64,000 bases of DNA. Origin: Pseudomonas maioricensis. Lineage in GTDB: Bacteria > Pseudomonadota > Gammaproteobacteria > Pseudomonadales > Pseudomonadaceae. The translations under genes were made by a program, and so were the position numbers. The stretch is from the NCBI RefSeq assembly GCF_022790535.1, contig NZ_LOHG01000008.1, positions 1 through 64,000 of the forward strand. The letters run 5' to 3'. The notes below the pieces were generated by a model. It worked only from the letters and a program-made list of their open reading frames with translations. It did no database searches and was not told the origin of the DNA. Shown piece after piece: positions 1 to 9,160 of the stretch (within the stretch, counting starts at the first letter, position 1; each line of letters opens with the position of its first letter).

Positions 1-960
1 GGTCCGCAGGGCGAAGAGATTTACTGCGACGACTATGGACGGATCAAGGTCAAGTTTTTCTGGGATCGCGAGGGTGGTCGCAACGAGCATTCCAGTTGCT
101 GGCTGCGGGTCGCCACCGGCTGGGCGCATGAGCAATATGGCACGGCGATGATCCCGCGGGTCGGCATGGAAGTGATTGTGGGTTACTTCGAAGCCGATCC
201 GGACCAGCCTTATGTGCAGGCCTGTTTACCCAATGCCGGTACGCGAGTGCCGCTGAACCTGCCCGCGCAAAACACCCAGACCGTGCTCAGGACCCAAAGC
301 AGCCCGGGCGGCGCAGGCTTTAACGAGTTGCGCATCGAAGACCGCAAAGGTGCCGAGTCCATTTCCATCCGCGCTCAACGCGACTGGTCTGAGCACGTAC
401 TTAATGATCAGTCGATTCAGGTGGATAACCAGCGCAAGGTCAATGTCACCGGGCTTTCTAGTCACGAGTTGCACAGCGAAGAGCACCACCTTACGCATGG
501 GGCACGCAAAACCCAGGTGCTGGCCGATGACTCGTTGACGGTGGTCGGTAATCAGCACATCAGCGCGACGAATCGTCTGGTCAGCGCGACTCAGGAAATA
601 CACCTCGCCGCCGGGCAAAACATGATTGTCGACGCCACGCTCAGCACCACGATTAAAGCGGGCGGCCACTGGATATCGATTACTCCTGCGGGGATTTTTA
701 CCAGCGTACCGATTCAGTTGGGTGGGGTTCCGGTGCCAGGAACCGCATCGGTGCCTTCACTGCCGATGCCGCTGGACAAGAGAACGGCGATCAGCCAGCC
801 CGAGTCCGTTGCAGATCGCTCCAGTCTGGCGCTTCCCGGACAACTGGTAGGAGACACCCCGATTATCGAGCTGTGCCAGACGCCGCAAGGCAAAACACCC
901 ATGGAGTGCCCGCTGGAACATTGCCCTTGTGCAAGAAAATTACGCGAAGGGGGGCAGTGA
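1..960 (+). CDS. vgrG: T6SS tip protein VgrG (3' part; 5' end outside window)
   Basis: The frame is open from base 1 to the TGA at 958-960, so the N-terminal gp27-like part lies upstream of the window. The visible part begins in the gp5/OB-fold region (CDDYGRIKVKF, WDREGG, TGWAHEQYG, IPRVGMEVIVGY), the typical VgrG signature. It continues into the repetitive beta-helical needle (repeated I/V-rich strands around the stretch LAAGQNMIVDATLS) and ends in a Cys-rich tail (CPLEHCPCA). VgrG trimers cap the Hcp tube of the type VI secretion system and carry effectors; the needle and tail usually dock cargo. The stop overlaps the next ATG by 1 base, so the effector genes downstream are its likely cargo operon. 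Confidence 0.95.
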   Translation, partial: GPQGEEIYCDDYGRIKVKFFWDREGGRNEHSSCWLRVATGWAHEQYGTAMIPRVGMEVIVGYFEADPDQPYVQACLPNAGTRVPLNLPAQNTQTVLRTQSSPGGAGFNELRIEDRKGAESISIRAQRDWSEHVLNDQSIQVDNQRKVNVTGLSSHELHSEEHHLTHGARKTQVLADDSLTVVGNQHISATNRLVSATQEIHLAAGQNMIVDATLSTTIKAGGHWISITPAGIFTSVPIQLGGVPVPGTASVPSLPMPLDKRTAISQPESVADRSSLALPGQLVGDTPIIELCQTPQGKTPMECPLEHCPCARKLREGGQ

Positions 961-1742
961 TGAATACCTGGATACTGCTTGAGCGTACGAAGTCAGTTCT
1001 GGCACAGCTATATAAAAAAGTCGGTGCGCCTAAGCTTTCAATGCTTTTCGATACCACGGAGTTAGCCGCCTACACCGAGCAAAGCCCGATTCTGGTGACG
1101 ACCGATGAAACCTCGGACTTGCTCAAGGCCGTACAGCAAGCACCTGAAGATTGGCCTGGTTTGATCATTCAGAGTGAGCAGCCGACAGTCGCGGTCCTGG
1201 CTCATCTGCGTCAAATTCTGCTGGTTCGCTTTGGTGGCAGAGGCAGAGGTGTTTTACGGTATTCCAACCCTCTCACCGCCAGCTACTTTTTCCCGTCCTG
1301 TCAGACCGACGCACTCAAATACTGGCTTGGACCTATCAACCATTTGAGCTGGTACGGCGGGACGTGGGCTGACCGAGCCCTGGACGCAAGCTCTTGGCGA
1401 AATATCGAGAACCCTGAAGCGCAAAGCTGGGAACCAACGGCCCACGAAGCTGCGCTCGATAGCCATCAACAGCACGCCCTGCAGTGCCAGCAACGGGATC
1501 ACTTCCTGTACCGCTGGTGGCTCAAGCAAAGCGACCTTTGTTATTCGCGTGGCCAGCAGTGGTTGCATGAGGGGCTGGACTACGGGTTTACGAAAGTTGA
1601 TTCGCTTGAGCACTACCTGAACGTGCGTCGGGACTATCCAGCTCCTGACGTACCGCAAGAGTTGCCGAAAGGCTCGGACGAAAGCCGTTTTGCCTTCCTG
1701 CTGTACCACCTGCAAAAAAACTCCACCGGACAGGAATACTGA
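960..1742 (+). CDS. DUF4123 T6SS effector adaptor (chaperone)
   Basis: 260 aa, starting at the ATG that overlaps the vgrG stop codon by one base; the frame is open further upstream, but this start is translationally coupled and begins MNTWILLERTK. The first ~140 residues show the DUF4123 pattern (alternating short strands, a conserved RGRGVLRYSNP-type stretch, then FFPSCQTDALKYWLGPI). In known T6SS loci DUF4123 proteins sit between vgrG and the effector and load a specific effector onto VgrG. The position here, between vgrG and a 1239-aa effector, fits exactly. It is cytoplasmic, with no signal peptide or membrane segment. Family assignment is from sequence pattern and synteny. Confidence 0.85.
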   Translation: MNTWILLERTKSVLAQLYKKVGAPKLSMLFDTTELAAYTEQSPILVTTDETSDLLKAVQQAPEDWPGLIIQSEQPTVAVLAHLRQILLVRFGGRGRGVLRYSNPLTASYFFPSCQTDALKYWLGPINHLSWYGGTWADRALDASSWRNIENPEAQSWEPTAHEAALDSHQQHALQCQQRDHFLYRWWLKQSDLCYSRGQQWLHEGLDYGFTKVDSLEHYLNVRRDYPAPDVPQELPKGSDESRFAFLLYHLQKNSTGQEY

Positions 1743-1743
1743 A

Positions 1744-4700
1744 ATGGCGCAGAACGTCGGCGATCTGAGTCGTGGCCCTTGCTGTGAAATCAACAAACTC
1801 ATCGTCCAGGTGGTTGGCAATGAGCATCCTGCGAGCCAGCGCCTTGCTTTTTATGAGTGCGACAGCGACAAACGACTGGATGCACTGACCGCTCAGGATT
1901 GTCCGGAAACCATCACGGCATTCATGTGCACGCCAAGCATGCTGCATGTCTGGGACTGGAGCGACGGATCTCGGAACCGAATGATGCTGGAGGTTGAATC
2001 AGAGAGCGGGTCGCCGATTCTGTTACCGCTGCCCGACGTGGGCATCACCGTTCGGCAACTGGACCAGCAACACAATCAAATCGTCCCGATATTGCCGTTC
2101 GTGGCGTTGCCCGGAATCAACAGTGCTCACGATTACGGCACGCCGGTGCTGTGTCGGCCCGGTTACATTTATGTGTTTCTCGGTAATCGCCTGTGGCGCG
2201 AGCTGGAAGTCCAGGTCACAGACGAAGGCACCACCTATCACGACATCGACCTGAACAAGTTTCGTATTGAGGGCGGATATGCCGATGATGCCCGTCTGGC
2301 CACGGGCAAAGGGTTGGACGACATCTGGCTGCCCGCTAACTGGAACAATAAGCGCGTTGAAGCCGAGTTATGTTTCAGCGAAGTACAGCTCAACCCTGCG
2401 CGGCTTAAACGTTTGGAGCAGGACCCGGGGTTACGCAAACAGCGTTGCCAAAGGCCCGACCTCAGAGTTGCCCAAGAGGCCTCAAGCCGTCGCTTTCAGG
2501 GCAAGCCCGACGGTGCGGCCATGCTCAAAGCATTCAGCGCCTTTGATGCATTTGACGCCGTCAATCAGTCAGAAGCGGGTGCCGCTCATACCTCGTGGCT
2601 GAACCTGAGACAGCATGCCTTTCCTGTATCGGTTCCAGCGCCGCAACGCGCGCGGCAGACTGGTTTTGAATGGATGCTCGATCAACCGGCTCAGTATTTG
2701 TGCGATCTGGGTGGACGGTTTCTGGCGACCGCTTTCAAGGCTGCACGGCAGCACGTTCAAAGGTGTGAAGACGGGAAGGCCGCTTATCTTCCGCAGCGCC
2801 TTGAAACCGGTGCCTGGGCGCAGCGTCTGGCGCAGCTCGTTGAGCCAACGGCCGAATCCAACAGCGGACTATGGGAGGCTCACCCGCCTGCAGAGGACGT
2901 TTTATCGCGCGCACGCTCCCGGCATCTCTACGGCGTAATGCTTGTGGACGCGCATTACCGGATGCGTCACCTGAACACCCGCATTCAGGAACAACAGCAG
3001 TTACTGGAATTGTGCGGTGCAAGGGCGCAACAGTACGGTCATCACGGCAGTGCGCTGCTGGTACAGCAGTTGATCGTGCCCGCGTCCATTGGCGGCCAGA
3101 AGAACCCGATGCATCAACAGCTGGAGCATCTCAAAGAGCAGGGTCGACTGGACATCAACCGCTTTACCGCCACCGGCGAGCGCACACAGTTGTGGCGCAG
3201 TCTGGAAATGAGCCAGTCGCTGCTCTGCGAGTGTCTGCAACAGCTGCATACCGAACAGAGCCTCGCTGATTACGCGAGCCAGGACGGATTCAAATACGCT
3301 GCATCTCTCTACTTCATCAGCCAGATGTTCGTCACATTGGCGTTGCGCCCAGCGGCTTACGATCCATTGGCGGTCAGTGGCGATATCACCGATGCCGTAA
3401 CCCAGCTCAGTCTTTACAGCCCCAAAGAGAGCGCTGGTCAGCGCTGGCTCGCTAAAGTCGTCAACGATTTAGAGCATCCGCTGCACCGGATGCTCTGGCC
3501 GGATGCGGAGCTGCAAGACCTCAACGCTCCTTATCAGCCGCCCAGTGCGCCTGAAGTCAATCAGGGTGACGGACAGTTTCGCGGTACTGAGCTGGCGAAA
3601 ATAGAGCGGAGCAACTTTTTTCCGCCTGCAAGCCCAGGCGATATCAACAGCCTGTTCCTGGCGACGTTGCTTAAAAGCGGCAACCTCAACTCCACGCTCA
3701 CGACAGCTGCCAAGGGTGCCGCTGGGGCACTCATTGCTGTCCATGAAAACCTGCAAGGCGCTGTTGAAGCGGCGGAGCAGGCTTTGCATAAAGCCAAACA
3801 GGCTGGCGCCCGGCAATCCTCCACACCCTGGCGTGCAAGTACTGCGATACAACGGAGGGGCATTGCACAGCTGCGCAGCATGCTGCCTGACACCTTTGGC
3901 GACCTGCATTTCCTGAGCCGGGCCGAGGCCCATCACAAGGAATACCATGTTTTCGGTCTGGACGACCTGCCCGAGCAGCCCAACCGTTCTGCACACACGT
4001 ATGGGGTATATCGCAATCAACACGGGGCCATGAAAAGTCCAGCTGAGCGACACGGCTATGCCGAGCAGCCCGTAATACTCTCGCCTGACCGAAGTGTGCT
4101 GGGTACGCCGGGGCAACATCCCACCTCAATATCGGTGCGTGACGCTAATCTGCGTTTCAATGAGGCGTGGCAGAAAGAGTTGATGGATAGCGCAGCGGAT
4201 ACGGCTGAAAAGGCAAGCGCTATAGAGAAGGCGGCGAAGCAGCTTAATGGGCTGCGCCATAACGGGTTTTTCGAGGTGTTGAATTCGGCTCCGTTTGCGG
4301 CGGGAGTGGTGGGGCTGGAACTGTGGAATTTGAGGAATGAGCTGGATGCGCAGGAGCAAGTCGGTAGGGAAAAAAGCCATTTCAGGGCCAGCGCAGGAAT
4401 TTCAGGCGCATCGTTAGATCTTGCTATTGCGATGGAGGCACTCACAGTAAAGCTAGCGGGCAGTCAATCTATTCTGGCAGCCGCACGTACGACGCTGTTT
4501 ACCCTTTCAGAGGCATCGGCCGAGCGGCTCCTGGGTCCTTTAAGTGCATACCTCGTGAAGGCGCTCAGCGCTCGCCTCCTTGGTCAGGTCGGTGCAGGTT
4601 TGGTGTTCGCCGGTCTTAACCTCTATGACGCCTGGTATTCCTACCGTTGGGGCGACGATGGCTATGTCGGCCACTTGCTTATGGCCGCTGGCGGGCTTAT

Positions 4701-5463
4701 CGGCGCAGCCGGTAGTCTCATCGTCAGCAGCAGTGCGTTTCTCGGTCTGTCGCCGGCAGGTTGGGCTTGTCTGCTTTTAATCGGCATGGGGGCCGCATGG
4801 GTTTTTCTGTTTAGCAGTAGCCCCGTGGAGGACTGGTTGAAAAAAGGTCCTTTTGGAGGTGATCCCTACAACATGGCGGAGCACCTGCGTGACCCGCAAA
4901 CAGCTTTTTACTACCTGGTCAGCCTGCTGGCCAACATACGGATCGGAGTAGAACGCAATCCGGATTTCGAGCCTGACGCGAAGCTGGACTTTCGCGACAC
5001 GGTGCCCTTCGAAGTACGCAGTGCTAACACACGGATCCGTATTGAAAGCAATCTGAGCGGGCTATTCGGTGGGCCGAGTTCTTTAAATACTAAAGCTTTG
5101 CTTAATCTGAAAAGCTTTGAGGTTTATTTCGAAGCAAGCAGTGAGCGCAGCAGAACGAACAGCTCCCAACTCGATGTGACTCCCGTTGCCCACAGGCTTT
5201 GGCCAGATGCCCTGGAACTGTTCGTGAACACGCCGTTTTCTTACAAGGCAGAACCTCTCGCGAACCTGCCCGAGGTTTATCACGTATGGCGAGTACGTGC
5301 CCAGTTCAGCTTGAACGACGGGCAGCGCATCTGGGTCTTTCCCGCTCCACCCCCCAAGGACCCAACGCCCTTCGACCCGGCCTATTCGAAGCCGGATTTT
5401 GAAAGCATCGAACGTCTGTTCTGGGCTGATGAAAAAACACATAGAGCGAAGACTTCGCTATGA
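1744..5463 (+). CDS. VasX-like / BTH_I2691-family T6SS effector, membrane-active C-terminus
   Basis: 1239 aa from the ATG 1 base after the DUF4123 stop; an upstream in-frame start at 1690 would overlap that gene and is not preferred. The N-terminal ~200 residues carry the RPGYIYVFLGNRLWRE motif and a Cys-rich start (GPCCEIN), resembling the VasX N-terminal region of T6SS pore-forming effectors. The middle is helical and Gln-rich. The C-terminal third has hydrophobic/amphipathic helices at about residues 929-967 and two strong membrane helices at about 978-1024, suggesting colicin-like insertion into a target membrane. A soluble 200-residue tail follows. No enzymatic motif was seen. The stop overlaps the start of the next gene (ATGA), which is expected for an effector-immunity pair. 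Pore formation is inferred from the hydrophobic segments and family. Confidence 0.7.
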   Translation: MAQNVGDLSRGPCCEINKLIVQVVGNEHPASQRLAFYECDSDKRLDALTAQDCPETITAFMCTPSMLHVWDWSDGSRNRMMLEVESESGSPILLPLPDVGITVRQLDQQHNQIVPILPFVALPGINSAHDYGTPVLCRPGYIYVFLGNRLWRELEVQVTDEGTTYHDIDLNKFRIEGGYADDARLATGKGLDDIWLPANWNNKRVEAELCFSEVQLNPARLKRLEQDPGLRKQRCQRPDLRVAQEASSRRFQGKPDGAAMLKAFSAFDAFDAVNQSEAGAAHTSWLNLRQHAFPVSVPAPQRARQTGFEWMLDQPAQYLCDLGGRFLATAFKAARQHVQRCEDGKAAYLPQRLETGAWAQRLAQLVEPTAESNSGLWEAHPPAEDVLSRARSRHLYGVMLVDAHYRMRHLNTRIQEQQQLLELCGARAQQYGHHGSALLVQQLIVPASIGGQKNPMHQQLEHLKEQGRLDINRFTATGERTQLWRSLEMSQSLLCECLQQLHTEQSLADYASQDGFKYAASLYFISQMFVTLALRPAAYDPLAVSGDITDAVTQLSLYSPKESAGQRWLAKVVNDLEHPLHRMLWPDAELQDLNAPYQPPSAPEVNQGDGQFRGTELAKIERSNFFPPASPGDINSLFLATLLKSGNLNSTLTTAAKGAAGALIAVHENLQGAVEAAEQALHKAKQAGARQSSTPWRASTAIQRRGIAQLRSMLPDTFGDLHFLSRAEAHHKEYHVFGLDDLPEQPNRSAHTYGVYRNQHGAMKSPAERHGYAEQPVILSPDRSVLGTPGQHPTSISVRDANLRFNEAWQKELMDSAADTAEKASAIEKAAKQLNGLRHNGFFEVLNSAPFAAGVVGLELWNLRNELDAQEQVGREKSHFRASAGISGASLDLAIAMEALTVKLAGSQSILAAARTTLFTLSEASAERLLGPLSAYLVKALSARLLGQVGAGLVFAGLNLYDAWYSYRWGDDGYVGHLLMAAGGLIGAAGSLIVSSSAFLGLSPAGWACLLLIGMGAAWVFLFSSSPVEDWLKKGPFGGDPYNMAEHLRDPQTAFYYLVSLLANIRIGVERNPDFEPDAKLDFRDTVPFEVRSANTRIRIESNLSGLFGGPSSLNTKALLNLKSFEVYFEASSERSRTNSSQLDVTPVAHRLWPDALELFVNTPFSYKAEPLANLPEVYHVWRVRAQFSLNDGQRIWVFPAPPPKDPTPFDPAYSKPDFESIERLFWADEKTHRAKTSL

Positions 5464-6530
5464 AGGCAGAGCAGACCTCTTACTACGCCCCGACAGCCTA
5501 TCGGTCGGATAATATTCCCGATCAATTGCCTTCAGCAGAGCGGTCCTGGTTAAAGCGCTTCGGCAAACGACGCTTGCCATGGGGATATACGCTAGATATT
5601 GCCCCCGATGATTTCATGCGTAAACGCTCGCCCAGTAACTTACGGTTTCGCGAACAGATGCGCGAAGAACGAGAGAATGAAAAGGCGGCAGGCACCTATG
5701 TGCCTGCTCCTTATGAGCACGTGGATTTTCATGATCGACATGACCATCAGCGATTCAGGTTTTCACTGTGGTCCGCCAGATCGCAGTTTTGGGCTTATGT
5801 ACACATGTTTGGAAAAGGCTGGTCGCTCATATTCACTCCCGTTTACATTTTCACCGCTATTTCTATCGGTGTTACTGCGAGGGGAGATTTTCTACCAGCG
5901 CTTATGGATTTTGTACAAAGCACTTACGACGTAATGCTACTTCCCCTTTATGCAGCTTGGGCATTGGCTGCGCTCGTCATTCACAAATTCCCCAAACTCT
6001 GGGTAAAACCCTCCCGAGGCCCAATCTGGGAGTTGAACCGCCGCACCGGTCTCGTAACCCTGTTCGACTACAACAATAACGGCGAATACAAAAAGAACGG
6101 CACCATCGGCGAGCTGACAGCCCCATTTTATGAGTTCGATGCTTACATCGTCTCCGTAGCAGAGCGGCAGGGCTCAATGAACCACATACTGTTTCTTGCC
6201 CATCGTTATCGCGATATCGTGATCGACTTCTCGTCCCTGGTTAACCTCGATAACCGCTGGCAAATGCCCTGCGCGCTGTGGGATTTCCTGCAGAACTACA
6301 TGGACACCAGCGGCCCGCTGCCGGAGTTGCCGCGTTACGAAGAGTTCCGCCACCTCGATCCCACCACTGCTACCTACGACCAGAAAACCGGCCGCCCGCC
6401 GCGTTTCTGGATCGACATGGATGACGCAACTTACAAACAGCATCTGGACCATTTGCTGGACAACATTGATGACATCGAGACTTTTCAACGCCCAAACCTG
6501 ATGGCGCAGTATGTAAGGTATGTGGACTGA
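5460..6530 (+). CDS. DUF6708-type membrane protein, probable immunity protein copy 1
   Basis: 356 aa, overlapping the effector stop by 4 bases (ATGA). There are two predicted membrane segments near residues 118-140 and 160-180, flanked by an N-terminal soluble part (about 1-110) and a large C-terminal cytoplasmic part (about 185-356) that contains WELNRRTGLVTL and FDYNNNGEYKKNG, a DUF6708-like pattern. Proteins of this kind often follow VasX-like effectors. A membrane protein encoded immediately after a membrane-active toxin is the expected form of an immunity protein. Its function is inferred from context; no experimental homologue is claimed. Confidence 0.7.
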   Translation: MKAEQTSYYAPTAYRSDNIPDQLPSAERSWLKRFGKRRLPWGYTLDIAPDDFMRKRSPSNLRFREQMREERENEKAAGTYVPAPYEHVDFHDRHDHQRFRFSLWSARSQFWAYVHMFGKGWSLIFTPVYIFTAISIGVTARGDFLPALMDFVQSTYDVMLLPLYAAWALAALVIHKFPKLWVKPSRGPIWELNRRTGLVTLFDYNNNGEYKKNGTIGELTAPFYEFDAYIVSVAERQGSMNHILFLAHRYRDIVIDFSSLVNLDNRWQMPCALWDFLQNYMDTSGPLPELPRYEEFRHLDPTTATYDQKTGRPPRFWIDMDDATYKQHLDHLLDNIDDIETFQRPNLMAQYVRYVD

Positions 6531-6535
6531 AACCC

Positions 6536-7612
6536 ATGACGACGAATTACAGTGAAACACCTTACTACGCACCGACGGCTTATCGCTCGGATAGCATCCC
6601 CGGTCAATTGCCTTCAGCAGAGCGGTCCTGGTTAAAACGCGTCGGCAAACGCCGCTTGCCATGGGGATACACGCTAGACATCGCCCCCGATGGTTTCTTG
6701 CGTAAGCGAGCACCGGATAAATTGCGATTTCAGGAGCAGATGTTCAAGGAACGTGATGAAAAGATGGCGGCAGGAACCTATGTGCCAGCCCCTTACGAGC
6801 ACGTGGACTTTCATGATCGACATGATCACCAGCGATTCAGGTTTTCGCTTTGGTCCACCAGATCACAGTTTTGGCTGCACCTGTTGATATTTGGGAAAGG
6901 ATTCTTTTTGGTCGGATTGGCTCCGCTCTTGTTCGCTCTAGTTGCAGCGATTTACACACTGCCGAACACGCCTATCGAAATAGCGATGGATACGCTTAAG
7001 TACGTTTTTCCTTGGGTTACAGGGCTTCCTCTTCTCTGCTGGGCCATAGGCTCTCTCGTCATTCACAAATTCCCCAAACTCTGGGTAAAACCCTCCCGAG
7101 GCCCAATCTGGGAGTTGAACCGCCGCACTGGTCTCGTAACCCTTTACGACTACAACAATAACGGCGAATACAAAAAGAACGGCACCATCGGCCAACTGAC
7201 AGCTCCGTTTTATGAGTTCGATGCCTACATCGTTTCCGTAGTAGAGCGGCAGGGCTCGATGAACCACGTGCTGTTTCTCGCGCATCGTTATCGCGATATC
7301 GTGATCGACTTCTCGGCCCTGGTTAACCTCGACAACCGTTGGCAAATGCCCTGTGCGCTGTGGGATTTCCTGCAGAACTACATGGACACCAGCGGTCCAC
7401 TACCGGAGTTGCCACGTTACGAAGAGTTCCGCCACCTCGATCCCGTCACTGCTACCTACGACCAGCAAACCGGCCGCCCGCCGCGTTTCTGGATCGACAT
7501 GGATGACGCAACTTACAAACAGCATCTGGACCATTTACTGGACAACATCGACGCCATCGACACTTTTCAACGCCCAAACCTGATGGCGCAGTATGTAAGG
7601 TATGTGGACTGA
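6536..7612 (+). CDS. DUF6708-type membrane protein, probable immunity protein copy 2
   Basis: 358 aa, 5 bases after copy 1 and a clear tandem duplicate of it. Residues 1-110 and about 180-358 are nearly identical to copy 1, even at the DNA level, while the membrane segment between them is almost unrelated (about residues 115-178, FGKGFFLVGLAPLL... versus FGKGWSLIFTPVYI...). This suggests duplication, then divergence or recombination only in the part that would face a membrane toxin. The same two-helix topology is predicted. It is probably a second immunity allele for the adjacent or a previously carried effector. Confidence 0.7.
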   Translation: MTTNYSETPYYAPTAYRSDSIPGQLPSAERSWLKRVGKRRLPWGYTLDIAPDGFLRKRAPDKLRFQEQMFKERDEKMAAGTYVPAPYEHVDFHDRHDHQRFRFSLWSTRSQFWLHLLIFGKGFFLVGLAPLLFALVAAIYTLPNTPIEIAMDTLKYVFPWVTGLPLLCWAIGSLVIHKFPKLWVKPSRGPIWELNRRTGLVTLYDYNNNGEYKKNGTIGQLTAPFYEFDAYIVSVVERQGSMNHVLFLAHRYRDIVIDFSALVNLDNRWQMPCALWDFLQNYMDTSGPLPELPRYEEFRHLDPVTATYDQQTGRPPRFWIDMDDATYKQHLDHLLDNIDAIDTFQRPNLMAQYVRYVD

Positions 7613-7617
7613 AACCG

Positions 7618-7650
7618 ATGGCGACGGATTACAGCACAACATTTTACTAG
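7618..7650 (+). pseudogene. vestigial start of a third DUF6708 copy
   Basis: After copy 2 the sequence ...GTGGACTGAAACCGATGGCGACG repeats the junction found between copies 1 and 2 (...GTGGACTGAAACCCATGACGACG). The frame reads MATDYSTTFY then stop, against MTTNYSETPYY at the start of copy 2. Homology ends at the TAG. This is a remnant of a third tandem unit, not a functional gene. Confidence 0.65.
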
Positions 7651-7691
7651 GCGTGTGCTTTCACCTTCTCCGCTCGGGCTACTGATTACCC

Positions 7692-8033
7692 TCAATCATC
7701 CCGAGTCAAAACTTCCAGCAATTCAATCTCGAAATGCAAATCAGACCCTGGCTTGATATGCGCGCCCATCTGTCGATCGCCGTAGGCCAGATGTGCAGGG
7801 ACGAACAACGTGCGGATACCGCCGACTTTCATGCCCATCAGGCCCTGATCCCAGCCCTTGATCACACGTCCGGTGCCGATCACGCACTGGAAAGGCTTGC
7901 CGCGCCCATGGGATGAATCGAACACGGTGCCGTCGTCCAGTTTGCCGGTGTAGTGGGTGGTGATCAGCGCGCCTTTGACGACTGCCTTGCCGTCACCGGT
8001 GCGGATGTCTGTGATCAGCAATTCGTTGCTCAT
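7692..8033 (-). CDS. FKBP-type peptidyl-prolyl cis-trans isomerase
   Basis: 113 aa, the normal length for a single-domain cytoplasmic FKBP. Visible signatures are HYTGKLDDGTVFDSS near residue 27, VIKGWDQGL near 57 and the C-terminal GSDLHFEIELLEV strand. It catalyses proline cis-trans isomerisation during protein folding. There is no signal peptide, so it acts in the cytoplasm. It is monocistronic, with the REP-rich 348-bp gap upstream separating it from the divergent SDR gene. Confidence 0.95.
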   Translation of the reverse strand: MSNELLITDIRTGDGKAVVKGALITTHYTGKLDDGTVFDSSHGRGKPFQCVIGTGRVIKGWDQGLMGMKVGGIRTLFVPAHLAYGDRQMGAHIKPGSDLHFEIELLEVLTRDD

Positions 8034-8196
8034 GGTGCTTTCTCTAATAAGGCGACAAGGGCGGCTTTTTCTCAGGAAAGCGTCAGTGGTGCAAGAGGTT
8101 TGATGAGCTAATCAACATTCCGGCACTCCTGCGATCAAGGCTGTAGGAGATTGCTTCGCGCCCCTGACACAGCGCTGTTACGCGGCAGACAGAGAC

Positions 8197-8287
8197 CTGT
8201 AGGAGCGCACGAGCACCGCGAGGCCGCGATAGCGGGGTATCAGACAATATGCCATCGCGGCCTCGCGGTGCTCGTGCGCTCCTACAG
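8197..8287. repeat. REP-type palindrome, perfect 34-bp arms
   Basis: Arms 8197-8230 and 8254-8287 are exact reverse complements (CTGTAGGAGCGCACGAGCAC...), with a 23-base spacer. The CTGTAGGAG ends are typical of Pseudomonas intergenic REP elements. A half-site (CTGTAGGAGATTGCTTCGCG) lies just upstream near 8140. The 8034-8382 gap between the divergent FKBP and SDR genes holds nothing else I can identify. Confidence 0.85.
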
Positions 8288-8382
8288 TCGATTGTGTTTG
8301 CAACTCGATAGCGCGGAGTTGGAAAGGCCGGGTAATCTCCTGTGCTATTCAGCATTTTTCCAAATCAGAAGGGAGCAATTGA

Positions 8383-9147
8383 ATGACCAACGCCACCGCT
8401 TCAAAAGTCGCACTGGTCACGGGCGCAGGCAGCGGCATTGGTCGTGCTGTGGCGTTGGGTTTGCTGGAGGATGGCTACAGCCTGGTACTGGCCGGGCGTC
8501 GTCAGGAGCCGTTGGACGAGCTGGCCTCTATTATTGGCGAGGCGGGCGGCAAGGCCATTGCCGTGTCCACTGATGTCCGCGACCCGACGAGTGTCGATGC
8601 GCTGTTCGCCAGAATCGAAGAGGCTTATGGCCGTCTGGATGTTCTGTTCAACAACGCAGGCGTGGGCGCCCCGGCTGTTCCGGTGGATGAGCTGGACGTC
8701 GAGAAGTGGCTGAACGTGATTAACACCAACGTGACTGGCGTATTTCTCTGTGCCCGTGCCGCGTTCGGGCTGATGCGCAGGCAGGTGCCGCAGGGTGGCC
8801 GGATCATCAATAACGGTTCGATATCCGCCCACACGCCACGACCGTTCAGTTCGCCTTACACCGCCAGCAAACATGCAGTGCTCGGGTTGACCAAGACGTT
8901 TGCGCTGGACGGTCGGGAATTCAACATTGCTTGCGGGCAGATCGATATCGGTAACGCGTTGACCGAACTCGCTGCACGCATGACCACCGGGGTGCGGCAG
9001 GCCAATGGGCAGACCGCGGTTGAGCCCATGATGGACGTCAAGGAGGTCGCCGATGCGGTGCGCTATATGGCGAGTTTGCCGCTGTCGACCAACGTGCTGA
9101 ATATGACCGTCATGGCCACCAACATGCCTTTCGTTGGCCGCGGCTAG
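8383..9147 (+). CDS. SDR family NAD(P)-dependent oxidoreductase
   Basis: 254 aa classical short-chain dehydrogenase. The cofactor motif TGAGSGIG is at about residues 14-21 and NNAG at about 90. The catalytic Ser is in [12 protein letters not shown], followed by the YxxxK motif YTASK. Start ATG is preceded by AGAAGGGAGCAATTG, a good ribosome binding site. The substrate cannot be read from the sequence. It is apparently monocistronic; the neighbouring small membrane protein gene is convergent, 13 bases away. Confidence 0.93.
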   Translation: MTNATASKVALVTGAGSGIGRAVALGLLEDGYSLVLAGRRQEPLDELASIIGEAGGKAIAVSTDVRDPTSVDALFARIEEAYGRLDVLFNNAGVGAPAVPVDELDVEKWLNVINTNVTGVFLCARAAFGLMRRQVPQGGRIINNGSISAHTPRPFSSPYTASKHAVLGLTKTFALDGREFNIACGQIDIGNALTELAARMTTGVRQANGQTAVEPMMDVKEVADAVRYMASLPLSTNVLNMTVMATNMPFVGRG

Positions 9148-9160
9148 GTTTTATAGCGGC

